Below, in pieces: positions 43,876-51,639 of a stretch of 55,834 nt of DNA. The notes below the pieces were generated by a model, which did no database searches, had not been told where the DNA came from, and saw nothing but the letters and a program-made list of their open reading frames with translations. The position numbers and the translations under genes were made by a program. This stretch comes from Candidatus Electryonea clarkiae (lineage in GTDB: Bacteria > Electryoneota > Electryoneia > Electryoneales > Electryoneaceae), in the NCBI GenBank assembly GCA_030765455.1, contig JAVCCM010000166.1, positions 1 to 55,834 on the forward strand. The letters run 5' to 3'. Within the stretch, counting starts at the first letter, position 1. The number at the start of each line of letters is the position of its first letter.

Positions 43876-44118
43876 CTGCTTCTGCAATATCTATTTCTAT
43901 TTTTTCAGGCTGGAATAATAAACCTTCTGATTATTTTGATTGTTTCAACTTAAATAATCGACCCATTGACTCACGGAGACGGTTATTTACTTACATATTT
44001 TGTGAAAAAATTCTAAAAATGCTCTAATCTGTTTGCATAATCAGATATTCTTCTGTAGCTTCCCCCCAACAGGTGAAAAAAATTGTTGTTACACCTTAAA
44101 CAAAATTGGGGAAGATCC

Positions 44119-44379
44119 ATGAATCGTTTTTGGTTCAAAGTTTGCGCTTTACTTGCAATAGTGATGTTGCTCATTGGTCTCGGTGTCGGTTGTTCACAAC
44201 AGAAAACTGATACTGCCACTGAAGAGGAACCTAAAGCTGAAATGCAGGCGGAAGAAACTGCAGCGGCTCCGGCTGTTGAAGGCGAAGCACCGGCAGAAGG
44301 CGAAGCAGCCGTTGAAGGCGAAGCAGCGCCTGAAGCAGCTCCGGACGCTCCCGCAGCCCCTGAAAGCGCAGGTCATTGA
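44119..44379 (+). CDS. Small Glu/Ala-rich lipoprotein
   Basis: 86 residues from ATG 44119, supported by GGGGA 6-7 nt upstream; the frame extends 12 codons further without support. The N terminus is a lipoprotein signal (CALLAIVMLLIGLGVGC, with the modified Cys followed by SQQ). The mature part is low-complexity, acidic and alanine-rich, with repeated EGEA units (VEGEAPAEGEAAVEGEAAPE) coded by repeated GAAGGCGAAGCA words. It is probably an extended, disordered outer-membrane-anchored peptide. It is monocistronic with a strong terminator. No family is assigned. Confidence 0.7.
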   Translation: MNRFWFKVCALLAIVMLLIGLGVGCSQQKTDTATEEEPKAEMQAEETAAAPAVEGEAPAEGEAAVEGEAAPEAAPDAPAAPESAGH

Positions 44380-44406
44380 TTGGTTGTATTTTCTATACAA
44401 CAAGAC

Positions 44407-44441
44407 AAACCCGGTCATCAAGATGACCGGGTTTTGTTTTT
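44407..44441 (+). terminator. Strong rho-independent terminator of the lipoprotein gene
   Basis: AAACCCGGTCAT and ATGACCGGGTTT form a perfect 12-bp stem with a CAAG loop (44407-44418 with 44423-44434), followed by TTTTGTTTTT. It is 28 nt after the stop codon. Confidence 0.95.
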
Positions 44442-44560
44442 AGTTCAGAAATGAAGCACGGAAGAATCGTATTCCTGGATGATGAGTTGGGGATTTGTCC
44501 AACACTATAACCACGCCCAAATCCTTGCATATCAACCCCCACCTTACAACGTCATGCAGA

Positions 44561-45445
44561 TTACAAAGTTTCCTCGGACTCAAGTAAGAGATTCTCATCC
44601 GATATGTGGTTCAACACGCCCCGGTATTTTACTAGAATTGATCTCATTTCCATCATCCACTCGCGAGAAACATCGATATCCTCTTTCTTTTTGTTCAGAC
44701 CGCGGAGATGGAGTTTGCCATTTTCATCCCAGTCCTTCTGAGCATGTGCAAGAGTATTTCGTCTCTCGACAACTTCTTCGCTGAATTCTTTCATGATATC
44801 TCTGTACTCTTTCAGGATATTCAATTTGCTGTCCTCGTCGGGAGTCTGGTCAGCTTTCCTCTCAAGCACGGAGCAGGATGATTTGAGCAGTCTTTGAACA
44901 TATCTATATTTATTGTAGAAATCATAAACGAATTTATCGAGCACTCTGGTACGGAACATACCGCCATGTGCTCCAAATGATAAAACCATTATTCTCTCAA
45001 GGATGTTTTCTATATCTATTGCTTCTGCAATAACACTTCCTCTCATGTATCCAACATTGCTATACTTATGCATTGAAAAATCTATGAGAGCCTTAATTTT
45101 TTCTTCAACATCTTCACGCGATACACAATGAACATGTTCCGTGTGAGCACTTAGTTTTTGGCGCAGCATTATTTCATCTTGTGAATAGAAAACAATTTCT
45201 AGGAAATTGCCCATTTTCCGAAGGTAATCAATTACTTGGTCACCGGAACTCCCATTGAGAGTGTAATCCACAATTATCATGTCGATGTCAGGCCGGAAGA
45301 TAAACTCGTCAATATTGGAATCATCTTCCTGATGGATAATATCAGGAGTAAAATCATGATCTTTAATATGATCTTCTATTACACCCTGTATTGATGCAAC
45401 CCAGTCAGGAGAATCATCAATCCATAGAATTTTGAAATCCATCAT
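44561..45445 (-). CDS. Response-regulator receiver domain fused to an HEPN-like helical domain
   Basis: 294 residues (or 293 from the second ATG at 45442, which is better spaced from AGAGG). Residues 5-120 are a receiver domain: acidic pair Asp10-Asp11 (WIDDSPDW), phosphoacceptor Asp60 (IIVDYTLNG) and Ser88 (VFYSQDE); the usual conserved lysine after strand 5 is not evident (CVSRED). Residues about 130-290 are all helical and hold RRNTLAHA, with Arg229-Asn230-x3-His234 fitting the RNxxxH motif of HEPN ribonuclease-like domains. There is no DNA-binding output domain. It is the last gene of a three-gene operon; its ATG overlaps the TGA of the dual-ATPase gene. Predicted: a phosphorylation-controlled effector, possibly an RNase. 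The HEPN call rests on one motif and helix content only. Confidence 0.72.
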   Translation of the reverse strand: MMDFKILWIDDSPDWVASIQGVIEDHIKDHDFTPDIIHQEDDSNIDEFIFRPDIDMIIVDYTLNGSSGDQVIDYLRKMGNFLEIVFYSQDEIMLRQKLSAHTEHVHCVSREDVEEKIKALIDFSMHKYSNVGYMRGSVIAEAIDIENILERIMVLSFGAHGGMFRTRVLDKFVYDFYNKYRYVQRLLKSSCSVLERKADQTPDEDSKLNILKEYRDIMKEFSEEVVERRNTLAHAQKDWDENGKLHLRGLNKKKEDIDVSREWMMEMRSILVKYRGVLNHISDENLLLESEETL

Positions 45446-47808
45446 TTCCTCTCAAACCAGAGACTTAGCTTTATACCTCGTCCCTTCTTTGTTTGCACCT
45501 CTATCCTTCCGCCAATTTGCTTTATAACTTCGGCAACTTGATACAAACCCAAACCGGAACCAGTCGTGGTAGTAAACCCAAGATCAAATATCTTCTCCTC
45601 AGTTCCAGGTTTGAAACCAATTCCATCATCCTCGTAAACCACTTGTAGTCTTTCGTCATTGACTTCAGTGGTAAAGGAAATCAATTTGGCGTTTGCTTTT
45701 CGCGAGTTACTTATCAGATTGTCAAGGATGATAGTAATTTCCAATGGTTTGAATCTTGTTTCAAAACCATCTTTAGCATCAGACATCCAATTGAAGCTCA
45801 TGTTCTTTGAACCATCCTTGGTCTTTATCAACCCCAAACAAATATTTGAGATATATTCACGTATGAAGGCGCATAGATCATCAGTTATCTTCGTACCCGT
45901 TAGCATGAAGTTCGCTTTTGTTGCAAACCGAGTTGTCGTTGTAATCTTCCTCGACTGGTAACTGATACGCTCCAGAACCAATAGAAAGTCATCTGTTGTC
46001 ATTGGTTTACCGGACTTGATCTGCTTCATAGTGTTTTTGATGTAGTTGTCAATCGTGCCAGCGGCTATTCCCACATGATGATGAAGACTAACTACGTTGG
46101 AAACATCATTCGAGACCATGGACCTAAGAAATAGATTCTGACTCTCTGTCCTTTTTAGTTGAGCATCAGACAGTTCCGCCTCTTTCTCTGCGGATCTCGC
46201 TCTTTCCGCTTCCTTCTTTGCTTCCTTCTCTGCTTTTGTCCTAGCCTCTGTCGCTCTTCGTGTTTCCTCCTCAGCCTCGTTCCTTGCTCTCTCAAGTTCC
46301 TTAAGGCGATGTTGTGCCTTTTTAGCATCCTTTTCTAGAGCTGCATTATTCGTTTCTGCAGCAATTCGAGCGAAATTAATCAAGATTGAATTCAAACTTC
46401 TTTCAGATACGTTACCAAGAATATCCAAGAAGTTCGGATTGTACTTGATGTCTATTATTGACTTAGGCTTTGTAAGATTCTGTATGATCTCCATCACTAC
46501 AGATTTCTTCACATCCTCAGGCACCCCATCTTTAACGTTTAGGTCACCTGTATTCCCGAATTTAATCACATCGACCGTATACTTTTCCAAGCGTCTCAGT
46601 GCAAATTGCATAAAAAACATAGAAAGAGCCTCAAAAGCGTCATTCCGAATGATCCCACCATCACGGCTACTGGTTTCTTGAAAAGCTGGATTTTCTCCGT
46701 TAATCTCAACTCTTCCTATAAGATCGCGGGTGCCAAGGAAGCGGGCTTGCCCTTGCTGCTTTCGGCGGTCCAGAGCGAAAATATCACCACCAACAACATC
46801 CCCTATTGGATGAATTCTGAAACCATTCTTGTAAAGGAACACCGAACCGAACTCAACTGCGTTTATGCCCATATGTCTGGTGAAAGTGAGTTTCGCGGAC
46901 CTGTTCAAGGAGAAGAGATGGATCGCAATGTCCTTTATAAGTTCTTGATCAAGAATAAATGGATTCTGTTCTCGTATCTCATACACGAACTCGCCCCTAT
47001 CAATCAACCGCGTTGTTATTTCTGAACCGTCTTCTGATATAGAAGTGTGGATTTGAGTTGTCTTAAGTTCAAGCTTCTCGAAAATAAAGTTCTCGACCTT
47101 ACCGTTGACGACATCCCAGGGTGTCTCCGAACCAATTTCTTTATCCATTTCTTGTTCTTCAGGTACATTAAGGAAGACTGCAAAATGTTTTGGGTCATTA
47201 TCCTGATTGGGATTAATCAGCTTTTGCAGTGACTGCTTAAGCTTGAGAAGCTTTTCTCTGTCCCAGCTCTCACGTAGTTCTGTGATCTCTAAAACCGTTC
47301 CAAGTTTCAGTCCATGAGGATTCGATGTTGTTGACTCATAATCAACAACTATGGTGGCAAATTCCTCCTTCATATCGAGTTCAAAGTCCTTCCAATCAAC
47401 TTTGAGCTTGTGAAGTTTAGAATCCTCTGTGTTCTTTCTGGAGTAGATGACCAGAGAACTTCCGAGGCGATCACACGAGAAACGGCCAATACCTTTAGCG
47501 CCAGCATACTTCCTTTTGGATGAAATCTTGTCGCGATAATCTTCCACACCAGCTTTTTTCGCAGAATACGCAACAAAAAGCCACTTGCTCTCCAGATCTA
47601 CCAGATCCATTCCCTTCCCAGTATCTTTTATTATCAACCGGGGATTTTGTGTTGTCAATCCTTCAAATATTATATCAACGCGTTTCGCATTCGCGTCAAA
47701 GGCGTTCTTCACTAACTCGAATACTGCAATGAAATCGTTCGTGATAAGATCCTTGCCTATTATATCTTTCAGGGCTGAACTTATTTTGAATGTCTTCTTC
47801 TGAGTCAC
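45442..47808 (-). CDS. Dual GHKL ATPase: MutL/MORC/Hsp90-like N terminus plus histidine-kinase-like C terminus
   Basis: About 788 residues from GTG 47808 (AGG and AAGG upstream, 4 nt after the methyltransferase stop); a TTG at 47829 would add 7 residues and overlap that gene by 17 nt. The N-terminal Bergerat ATPase has AVFELVKNAFDANA (28-41), DTGKGM (62-67) and GAKGIGRFSCDRLG (103-116), then an S5-like transducer region (VFLYKNGFRIHPIGD, LGTRDLIGRVEI). Residues about 488-558 are a charged coiled coil (Ala/Glu/Lys/Arg). The C terminus looks like a sensor kinase: a helical segment with SLHHHVGI (574-581), the N box ILDNLISNSRKANA, EDDGIGF and GSGLGLYQV. No transmembrane segment or sensor domain is present. 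The likely partner is the receiver-HEPN protein encoded next, and the context with a DNA methyltransferase suggests DNA-linked sensing. Confidence 0.82.
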   Translation of the reverse strand: MTQKKTFKISSALKDIIGKDLITNDFIAVFELVKNAFDANAKRVDIIFEGLTTQNPRLIIKDTGKGMDLVDLESKWLFVAYSAKKAGVEDYRDKISSKRKYAGAKGIGRFSCDRLGSSLVIYSRKNTEDSKLHKLKVDWKDFELDMKEEFATIVVDYESTTSNPHGLKLGTVLEITELRESWDREKLLKLKQSLQKLINPNQDNDPKHFAVFLNVPEEQEMDKEIGSETPWDVVNGKVENFIFEKLELKTTQIHTSISEDGSEITTRLIDRGEFVYEIREQNPFILDQELIKDIAIHLFSLNRSAKLTFTRHMGINAVEFGSVFLYKNGFRIHPIGDVVGGDIFALDRRKQQGQARFLGTRDLIGRVEINGENPAFQETSSRDGGIIRNDAFEALSMFFMQFALRRLEKYTVDVIKFGNTGDLNVKDGVPEDVKKSVVMEIIQNLTKPKSIIDIKYNPNFLDILGNVSERSLNSILINFARIAAETNNAALEKDAKKAQHRLKELERARNEAEEETRRATEARTKAEKEAKKEAERARSAEKEAELSDAQLKRTESQNLFLRSMVSNDVSNVVSLHHHVGIAAGTIDNYIKNTMKQIKSGKPMTTDDFLLVLERISYQSRKITTTTRFATKANFMLTGTKITDDLCAFIREYISNICLGLIKTKDGSKNMSFNWMSDAKDGFETRFKPLEITIILDNLISNSRKANAKLISFTTEVNDERLQVVYEDDGIGFKPGTEEKIFDLGFTTTTGSGLGLYQVAEVIKQIGGRIEVQTKKGRGIKLSLWFERK

Positions 47809-47812
47809 TGTC

Positions 47813-49084
47813 CTAAACCTTCTCGTCAATAAGATAATCTTTCAGAACTACGCCTAATGCTTCAGCCAATAAAGGGGGAATCGCATTGCCCACCTGAGTA
47901 TAACGAGGACACTCTTTAGCCCTTAAGTGTCCTCCGGTAGAATATTTTCCTTTAAACGCGAAATTATCCGGGAATGACTGAATACGTGCGCTCTCTCTTA
48001 CTGTCAGAATTCTTGGCTCACTGTAGTGCAATAGGTCGTCTGGAAGTGTGGTTAGAGTATTTGATGCTTTGTTGGCATCCAATACATTTAAAACTTGTTT
48101 CTTAATCCCCAATGCTTCCCTATCACTCTTACTCAATTTGCCACCATTCGAGCAAATATCTTGTATCATTTTAAATCTGCTAACAGTGGAAGGCCGATGT
48201 TTAGCTAAACGAAGACTATTGGGTATTTGTCCGTTAAGTCCTCGTCTCATTGCACTTTGATAAGCATTAAGCGTCTCTGGTACTTTATAGTCAAGCTGCT
48301 TAAAACAATGCTTTTCACTACCAGAATGCATAATTAACTTGGCTCCTCGACAACAAGTTTCGAGATCATTTATGGCCTCCTCGACTGTTACTGGTCTATC
48401 GGGGAGTCCTTTTGTGTCAAGGAAGCTCTTTCTTGTTTCCTCTAATAGATCGAAAGGCGATTGTTCTTTCTGAAAAAAGATCTCATTTAGAACACCAATC
48501 ATAATGAACCGTGTTCGCAATTGTGCAACACCAAAACGTTCACAGTGGACGTAATTTTGAAATACGGTATACCCAATATCTTCCAATTTCTTCTTCACCA
48601 CAGAGGAATAAGGAACCTTGCTACTTGATGAAGAACAGCGGGAAAATACGGAATTGAAACCGCGAACGTTTTCGATGATTAAAAGTTTGGGGCGGACTAA
48701 GCTTACTACTTTTACATAATGTTGTGATAATTTGTTTCTTGGATCACGTGAATTTCGTTGGCCAGCAATTGAGAAGCCTTGGCATGGAGGTCCCCCCGCC
48801 AATAAGTCCACTCTTCCCCGTAGCGATTCCAATTCTTCAGAATAATTCTTTAGCAATGACTGTACAGTTGTTGCTTCTTTGGGGAGCCACTGCGGCCATG
48901 AGTAGTGTTGGAATGCTCCATCCAATAGGTTGTGCTTGAAGGTCTTGAAGGCCATGGAGTCTTTCTCAATAGCAAATATGCCTTTCCACTCTGCTCGTCC
49001 TAACCCAACAGAGAAGCCACCACAACCTGCGAACAGGTCTATGAAACTTTGTGATGTGTTTGTTTTTATGCTATTCTTGGGCAT
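47813..49084 (-). CDS. dcm: DNA (cytosine-5-)-methyltransferase
   Basis: 423 residues with all core C5-methyltransferase motifs: I (DLFAGCGGFS), IV with the catalytic Cys101 (GGPPCQGFS), VI (IIENVRGF), VIII (QLRTR at 188-192), IX (LTVRESARIQSFPDNF) and X (YTQVGNAIPPLLAEALG). It transfers a methyl group from S-adenosylmethionine to cytosine in a specific DNA sequence; the target recognition region between VIII and IX (about 200-330) is not one I can assign. It is the first gene of the operon with the dual ATPase and the receiver-HEPN protein. No restriction endonuclease gene or Vsr is adjacent. The gene symbol is by family; it need not be the E. coli Dcm ortholog. Confidence 0.95.
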   Translation of the reverse strand: MPKNSIKTNTSQSFIDLFAGCGGFSVGLGRAEWKGIFAIEKDSMAFKTFKHNLLDGAFQHYSWPQWLPKEATTVQSLLKNYSEELESLRGRVDLLAGGPPCQGFSIAGQRNSRDPRNKLSQHYVKVVSLVRPKLLIIENVRGFNSVFSRCSSSSSKVPYSSVVKKKLEDIGYTVFQNYVHCERFGVAQLRTRFIMIGVLNEIFFQKEQSPFDLLEETRKSFLDTKGLPDRPVTVEEAINDLETCCRGAKLIMHSGSEKHCFKQLDYKVPETLNAYQSAMRRGLNGQIPNSLRLAKHRPSTVSRFKMIQDICSNGGKLSKSDREALGIKKQVLNVLDANKASNTLTTLPDDLLHYSEPRILTVRESARIQSFPDNFAFKGKYSTGGHLRAKECPRYTQVGNAIPPLLAEALGVVLKDYLIDEKV

Positions 49085-49188
49085 GAGATGAAGATTCCTT
49101 TTCTCTACTTACCGATGCATATGGCAATATTAAATAATCCTTCGCTCTTATAGGTTTCCTTCAAAGTATAATCAGATGTTCCGTAATT

Positions 49189-49227
49189 AAACTGTTAAAG
49201 ATACAATCTATTAATTATTGTTGCAAA
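49189..49227 (-). promoter_or_regulatory. Candidate promoter of the methyltransferase operon
   Basis: On the minus strand TTTGCA (49222-49227) and TATCTTTA (49196-49203) are about 18 nt apart, which fits both a sigma70-like promoter and the TTTG/TAnnTTTG pattern of FCB bacteria. It lies about 105 nt before the methyltransferase ATG, leaving a leader of about that length. Found by eye only. Confidence 0.45.
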
Positions 49228-49340
49228 GTGTATTTCTTGAATTAATACGAAGTCCCATATGATGTCTTTTCGTACACATGAAATACACCAGACAAAACAT
49301 CTACCGATTTTACAATTACTCATCTTTATTTATACACACC

Positions 49341-49377
49341 TTGAGATTTCCTGAATATTTCGACTATCTTTGAAAAG
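49341..49377 (+). promoter_or_regulatory. Candidate promoter of prfB
   Basis: TTG and TATCTTTG are about 21 nt apart (TTGAGATTTCCTGAATATTT then CGACTATCTTTG), an exact match to the FCB -7 element TAnnTTTG, about 60 nt before the prfB start. Found by eye only. Confidence 0.4.
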
Positions 49378-49431
49378 CGGCACCAGATCGCTTATTTTTA
49401 TGTTTATTAATGATAAAGAATGGAGTATTAA

Positions 49432-50545
49432 ATGATATCGTTGCTGGAAGCAACTAAGCAGTGGAAGGAGTTACATGCCAAGGTACTCGAATTAAGGGGG
49501 TATCTTTGACATTGATACACATCGCACGAAAGCCGATGAGCTTGATAAAATAACCACTGCGGAGGGTTTCTGGGATAACCAGGAAAAGGCACAGAAGACT
49601 CTGAAAGAAGCGTCTAATCATAGACGGACAGTGGATGGATATGAAGCGCTTTTCAAGGACTCCGAAGACTTCGAGGTTTACCTCGAACTGATGGAGGAGG
49701 ACGAGGAGACAGCGAATGAGGCTGAGGAAGCCCTGTTAGACATTGCGGAAAGAGTCGATCAGCTTGAGCTTAAGACCATGTTGTCCGGTCCTCTTGATCA
49801 GAAAGGGTGCATCCTAACCATAAAACCCGGTGCAGGCGGCACGGAATCACAGGACTGGGCGCAGATGCTGATGAGAATGTATCTACGTTACCTTGAACGT
49901 ATGGAGTATAATTTCCAGGTGATCGAACTGATTCCCGGTGAAGAAGCAGGAATTAAATCCGCCGCTATAGAGATTGAGGGAGATCATCCCTACGGATACC
50001 TGCGGGCGGAAATCGGGGTTCATCGTCTTGTGCGGATCAGTCCTTTTGATGCAAATTCACGCCGTCACACATCATTCGCAGCCGTTTTTGTCTATCCCAA
50101 GGCAGACGAGAACGTCCAAATCGAAATTAATCCAGCGGACCTTCGCATCGATACTTTTCGTGCCTCGGGAGCAGGGGGGCAGCATGTCAATAAGACCGAC
50201 AGCGCAATCCGTATTACTCATAATCCAACCGGAGTAGTAGTAACCTGCCAGAATGAGCGCAGCCAGCATCGAAACAAAGAAAAAGCGATGGGTTTTCTCC
50301 GCGCCCGCCTGTTTCAGCTCAAACTGGAAGAGGATGAGAAAGAAAAAGCCAAACTCGAGGAAACGAAAGGTGATAACGCTTGGGGAAACCAGATTCGCTC
50401 CTATGTTTTTCATCCCTACAGGATGGTGAAGGATGTACGTACAGGGGTGGAAACTTCCAGTGTTGACGATGTTATGGACGGAGATATTCACCAGTTTATC
50501 ACTGAATTTCTGCTTGGCAGGAAACGAGTAAGAGCCGGTAACTAA
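49432..50545 (+). CDS. prfB: Peptide chain release factor 2, with programmed +1 frameshift
   Basis: The gene starts at ATG 49432 (GGAG 6 nt upstream), reads 25 codons to an in-frame TGA at 49507-49509, and continues in the +1 frame from 49508; the product is about 370 residues. The shift site AGGGGGTATCTTTGAC is the canonical RF2 one: an internal Shine-Dalgarno AGGGGG, a slippery CTT and the stop TGA followed by C. RF2 itself recognises TGA, so the site gives feedback control. The protein has the stop-reading tripeptide SPF (VRISPFDANS) and the catalytic GGQ (RASGAGGQHVNKT). It releases finished peptides at TGA/TAA in the ribosome. Divergent from the methyltransferase operon. Confidence 0.97.
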
Positions 50546-50586
50546 TATTATGGATAGGTTCAATATTTTAATATGATTGCCCTAAA

Positions 50587-51465
50587 ATGAGATATTTACG
50601 GTATATATTTTATTTTGCTTTTTTCTTATGTCTGTCGATGTTACCCGGCTGTTCGCCTGAACCGGAAGCAATAAAAGAGCTAAAACCGGTTACATTTGAG
50701 CTGATCGAATACCCCTTGACACCTGCTGACACTGCTATTGGAGGTGTTGATTGGGTAGTATTGATGAGAAATATTCAGCTTGAACTTGAAAGCGAGAAAA
50801 CAAGAGCGATCCAGGCTGATGTGAAGACTTTATCTTTCAATCAGGAAGGAAAGAAACAGGAAGGTATTTTCAAATCAAATCCTGTCAATGGTAATCTCCA
50901 ATGGCAAAATCAAACCGGGAAAAACGATGTATGGTCGTTGGTAAAAACCGGTCCTATCAAGGCTTCTTCCAATGTTAAGAACTCAATTTTTGAACTCAGG
51001 CACAATAATGCAAAGATTTACGGTTTTAGGGCAGTTAGAAAAGGCATGAATACAAGGGGAATTATCGGGGCGAGGATATTCACAAACGGATGGGTTCTGG
51101 AGTATGGGGAATATGTGCCTGTTATGATAGACAGCAAACCAGATCATGTACTTTCAAACCGCATTACAATAAATGGATATCAACTGAACGAGAAAAGGCA
51201 TTACAATAGCTGTTTTGCTTATGCAAGATATAACGATAAGCCCTTTTATTTCTTTCAACGAGGAGGGAAAATCGGCTGGCATTACAATGGTAAATCGCAC
51301 CAGGGAGCCTGGAATGCTGTCCTTCATAACGTAGAACAGGGTGGACCGGTGACGGATATTAATCATCTTCCCGATGGACCTGAATTTTTCACCGTTCGTG
51401 ACAATATGTATTACTATTCAAAACTCCTGGTTTTGGCACAAGCCGTTACTACTGCTAATGAATAA
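50587..51465 (+). CDS. Probable lipoprotein of unknown function
   Basis: 292 residues with a lipoprotein signal: RYIFYFAFFLCLSMLPGC, the Cys being the likely lipidated residue, followed by SPEPEA. The remainder is soluble and beta-rich, with several aromatic repeats (NGWVLEYGEYVPVMI, FYFFQRGGKIGWHYNGKSH). No family or catalytic motif is recognised. It starts 41 nt after prfB on the same strand, without a clear Shine-Dalgarno, so it may be read from the prfB transcript. Confidence 0.75.
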   Translation: MRYLRYIFYFAFFLCLSMLPGCSPEPEAIKELKPVTFELIEYPLTPADTAIGGVDWVVLMRNIQLELESEKTRAIQADVKTLSFNQEGKKQEGIFKSNPVNGNLQWQNQTGKNDVWSLVKTGPIKASSNVKNSIFELRHNNAKIYGFRAVRKGMNTRGIIGARIFTNGWVLEYGEYVPVMIDSKPDHVLSNRITINGYQLNEKRHYNSCFAYARYNDKPFYFFQRGGKIGWHYNGKSHQGAWNAVLHNVEQGGPVTDINHLPDGPEFFTVRDNMYYYSKLLVLAQAVTTANE

Positions 51466-51639
51466 ATGTCAACTCGGAATCAGGTCGATTTCGTCTTCAT
51501 CTCCTCAAACATCAACAGACGAGAGGTAATGTATAAATAGAGTTCAGCTATTTTATTTCAACTATTTTGATCTTAAATTACTATATTGATAGAGGAAAAT
51601 TTTTTAACGTTGAATTTTCAACAGGAGCCGAGAGAAGCC

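Noticed and set aside
47813..49084. Classic type II restriction-modification system
   Set aside because: No endonuclease or Vsr-like gene adjoins the methyltransferase; the two downstream genes are an ATPase/kinase and a receiver protein.
49631..50545. RF2 gene starting at GTG 49631
   Set aside because: The upstream 199 nt encode the normal RF2 N terminus across a canonical +1 frameshift site, so the internal start is an artefact of single-frame reading.
50072..50563. 163-codon open frame antisense to prfB
   Set aside because: Fully overlaps the conserved RF2 coding sequence and shows no start signals or domain.
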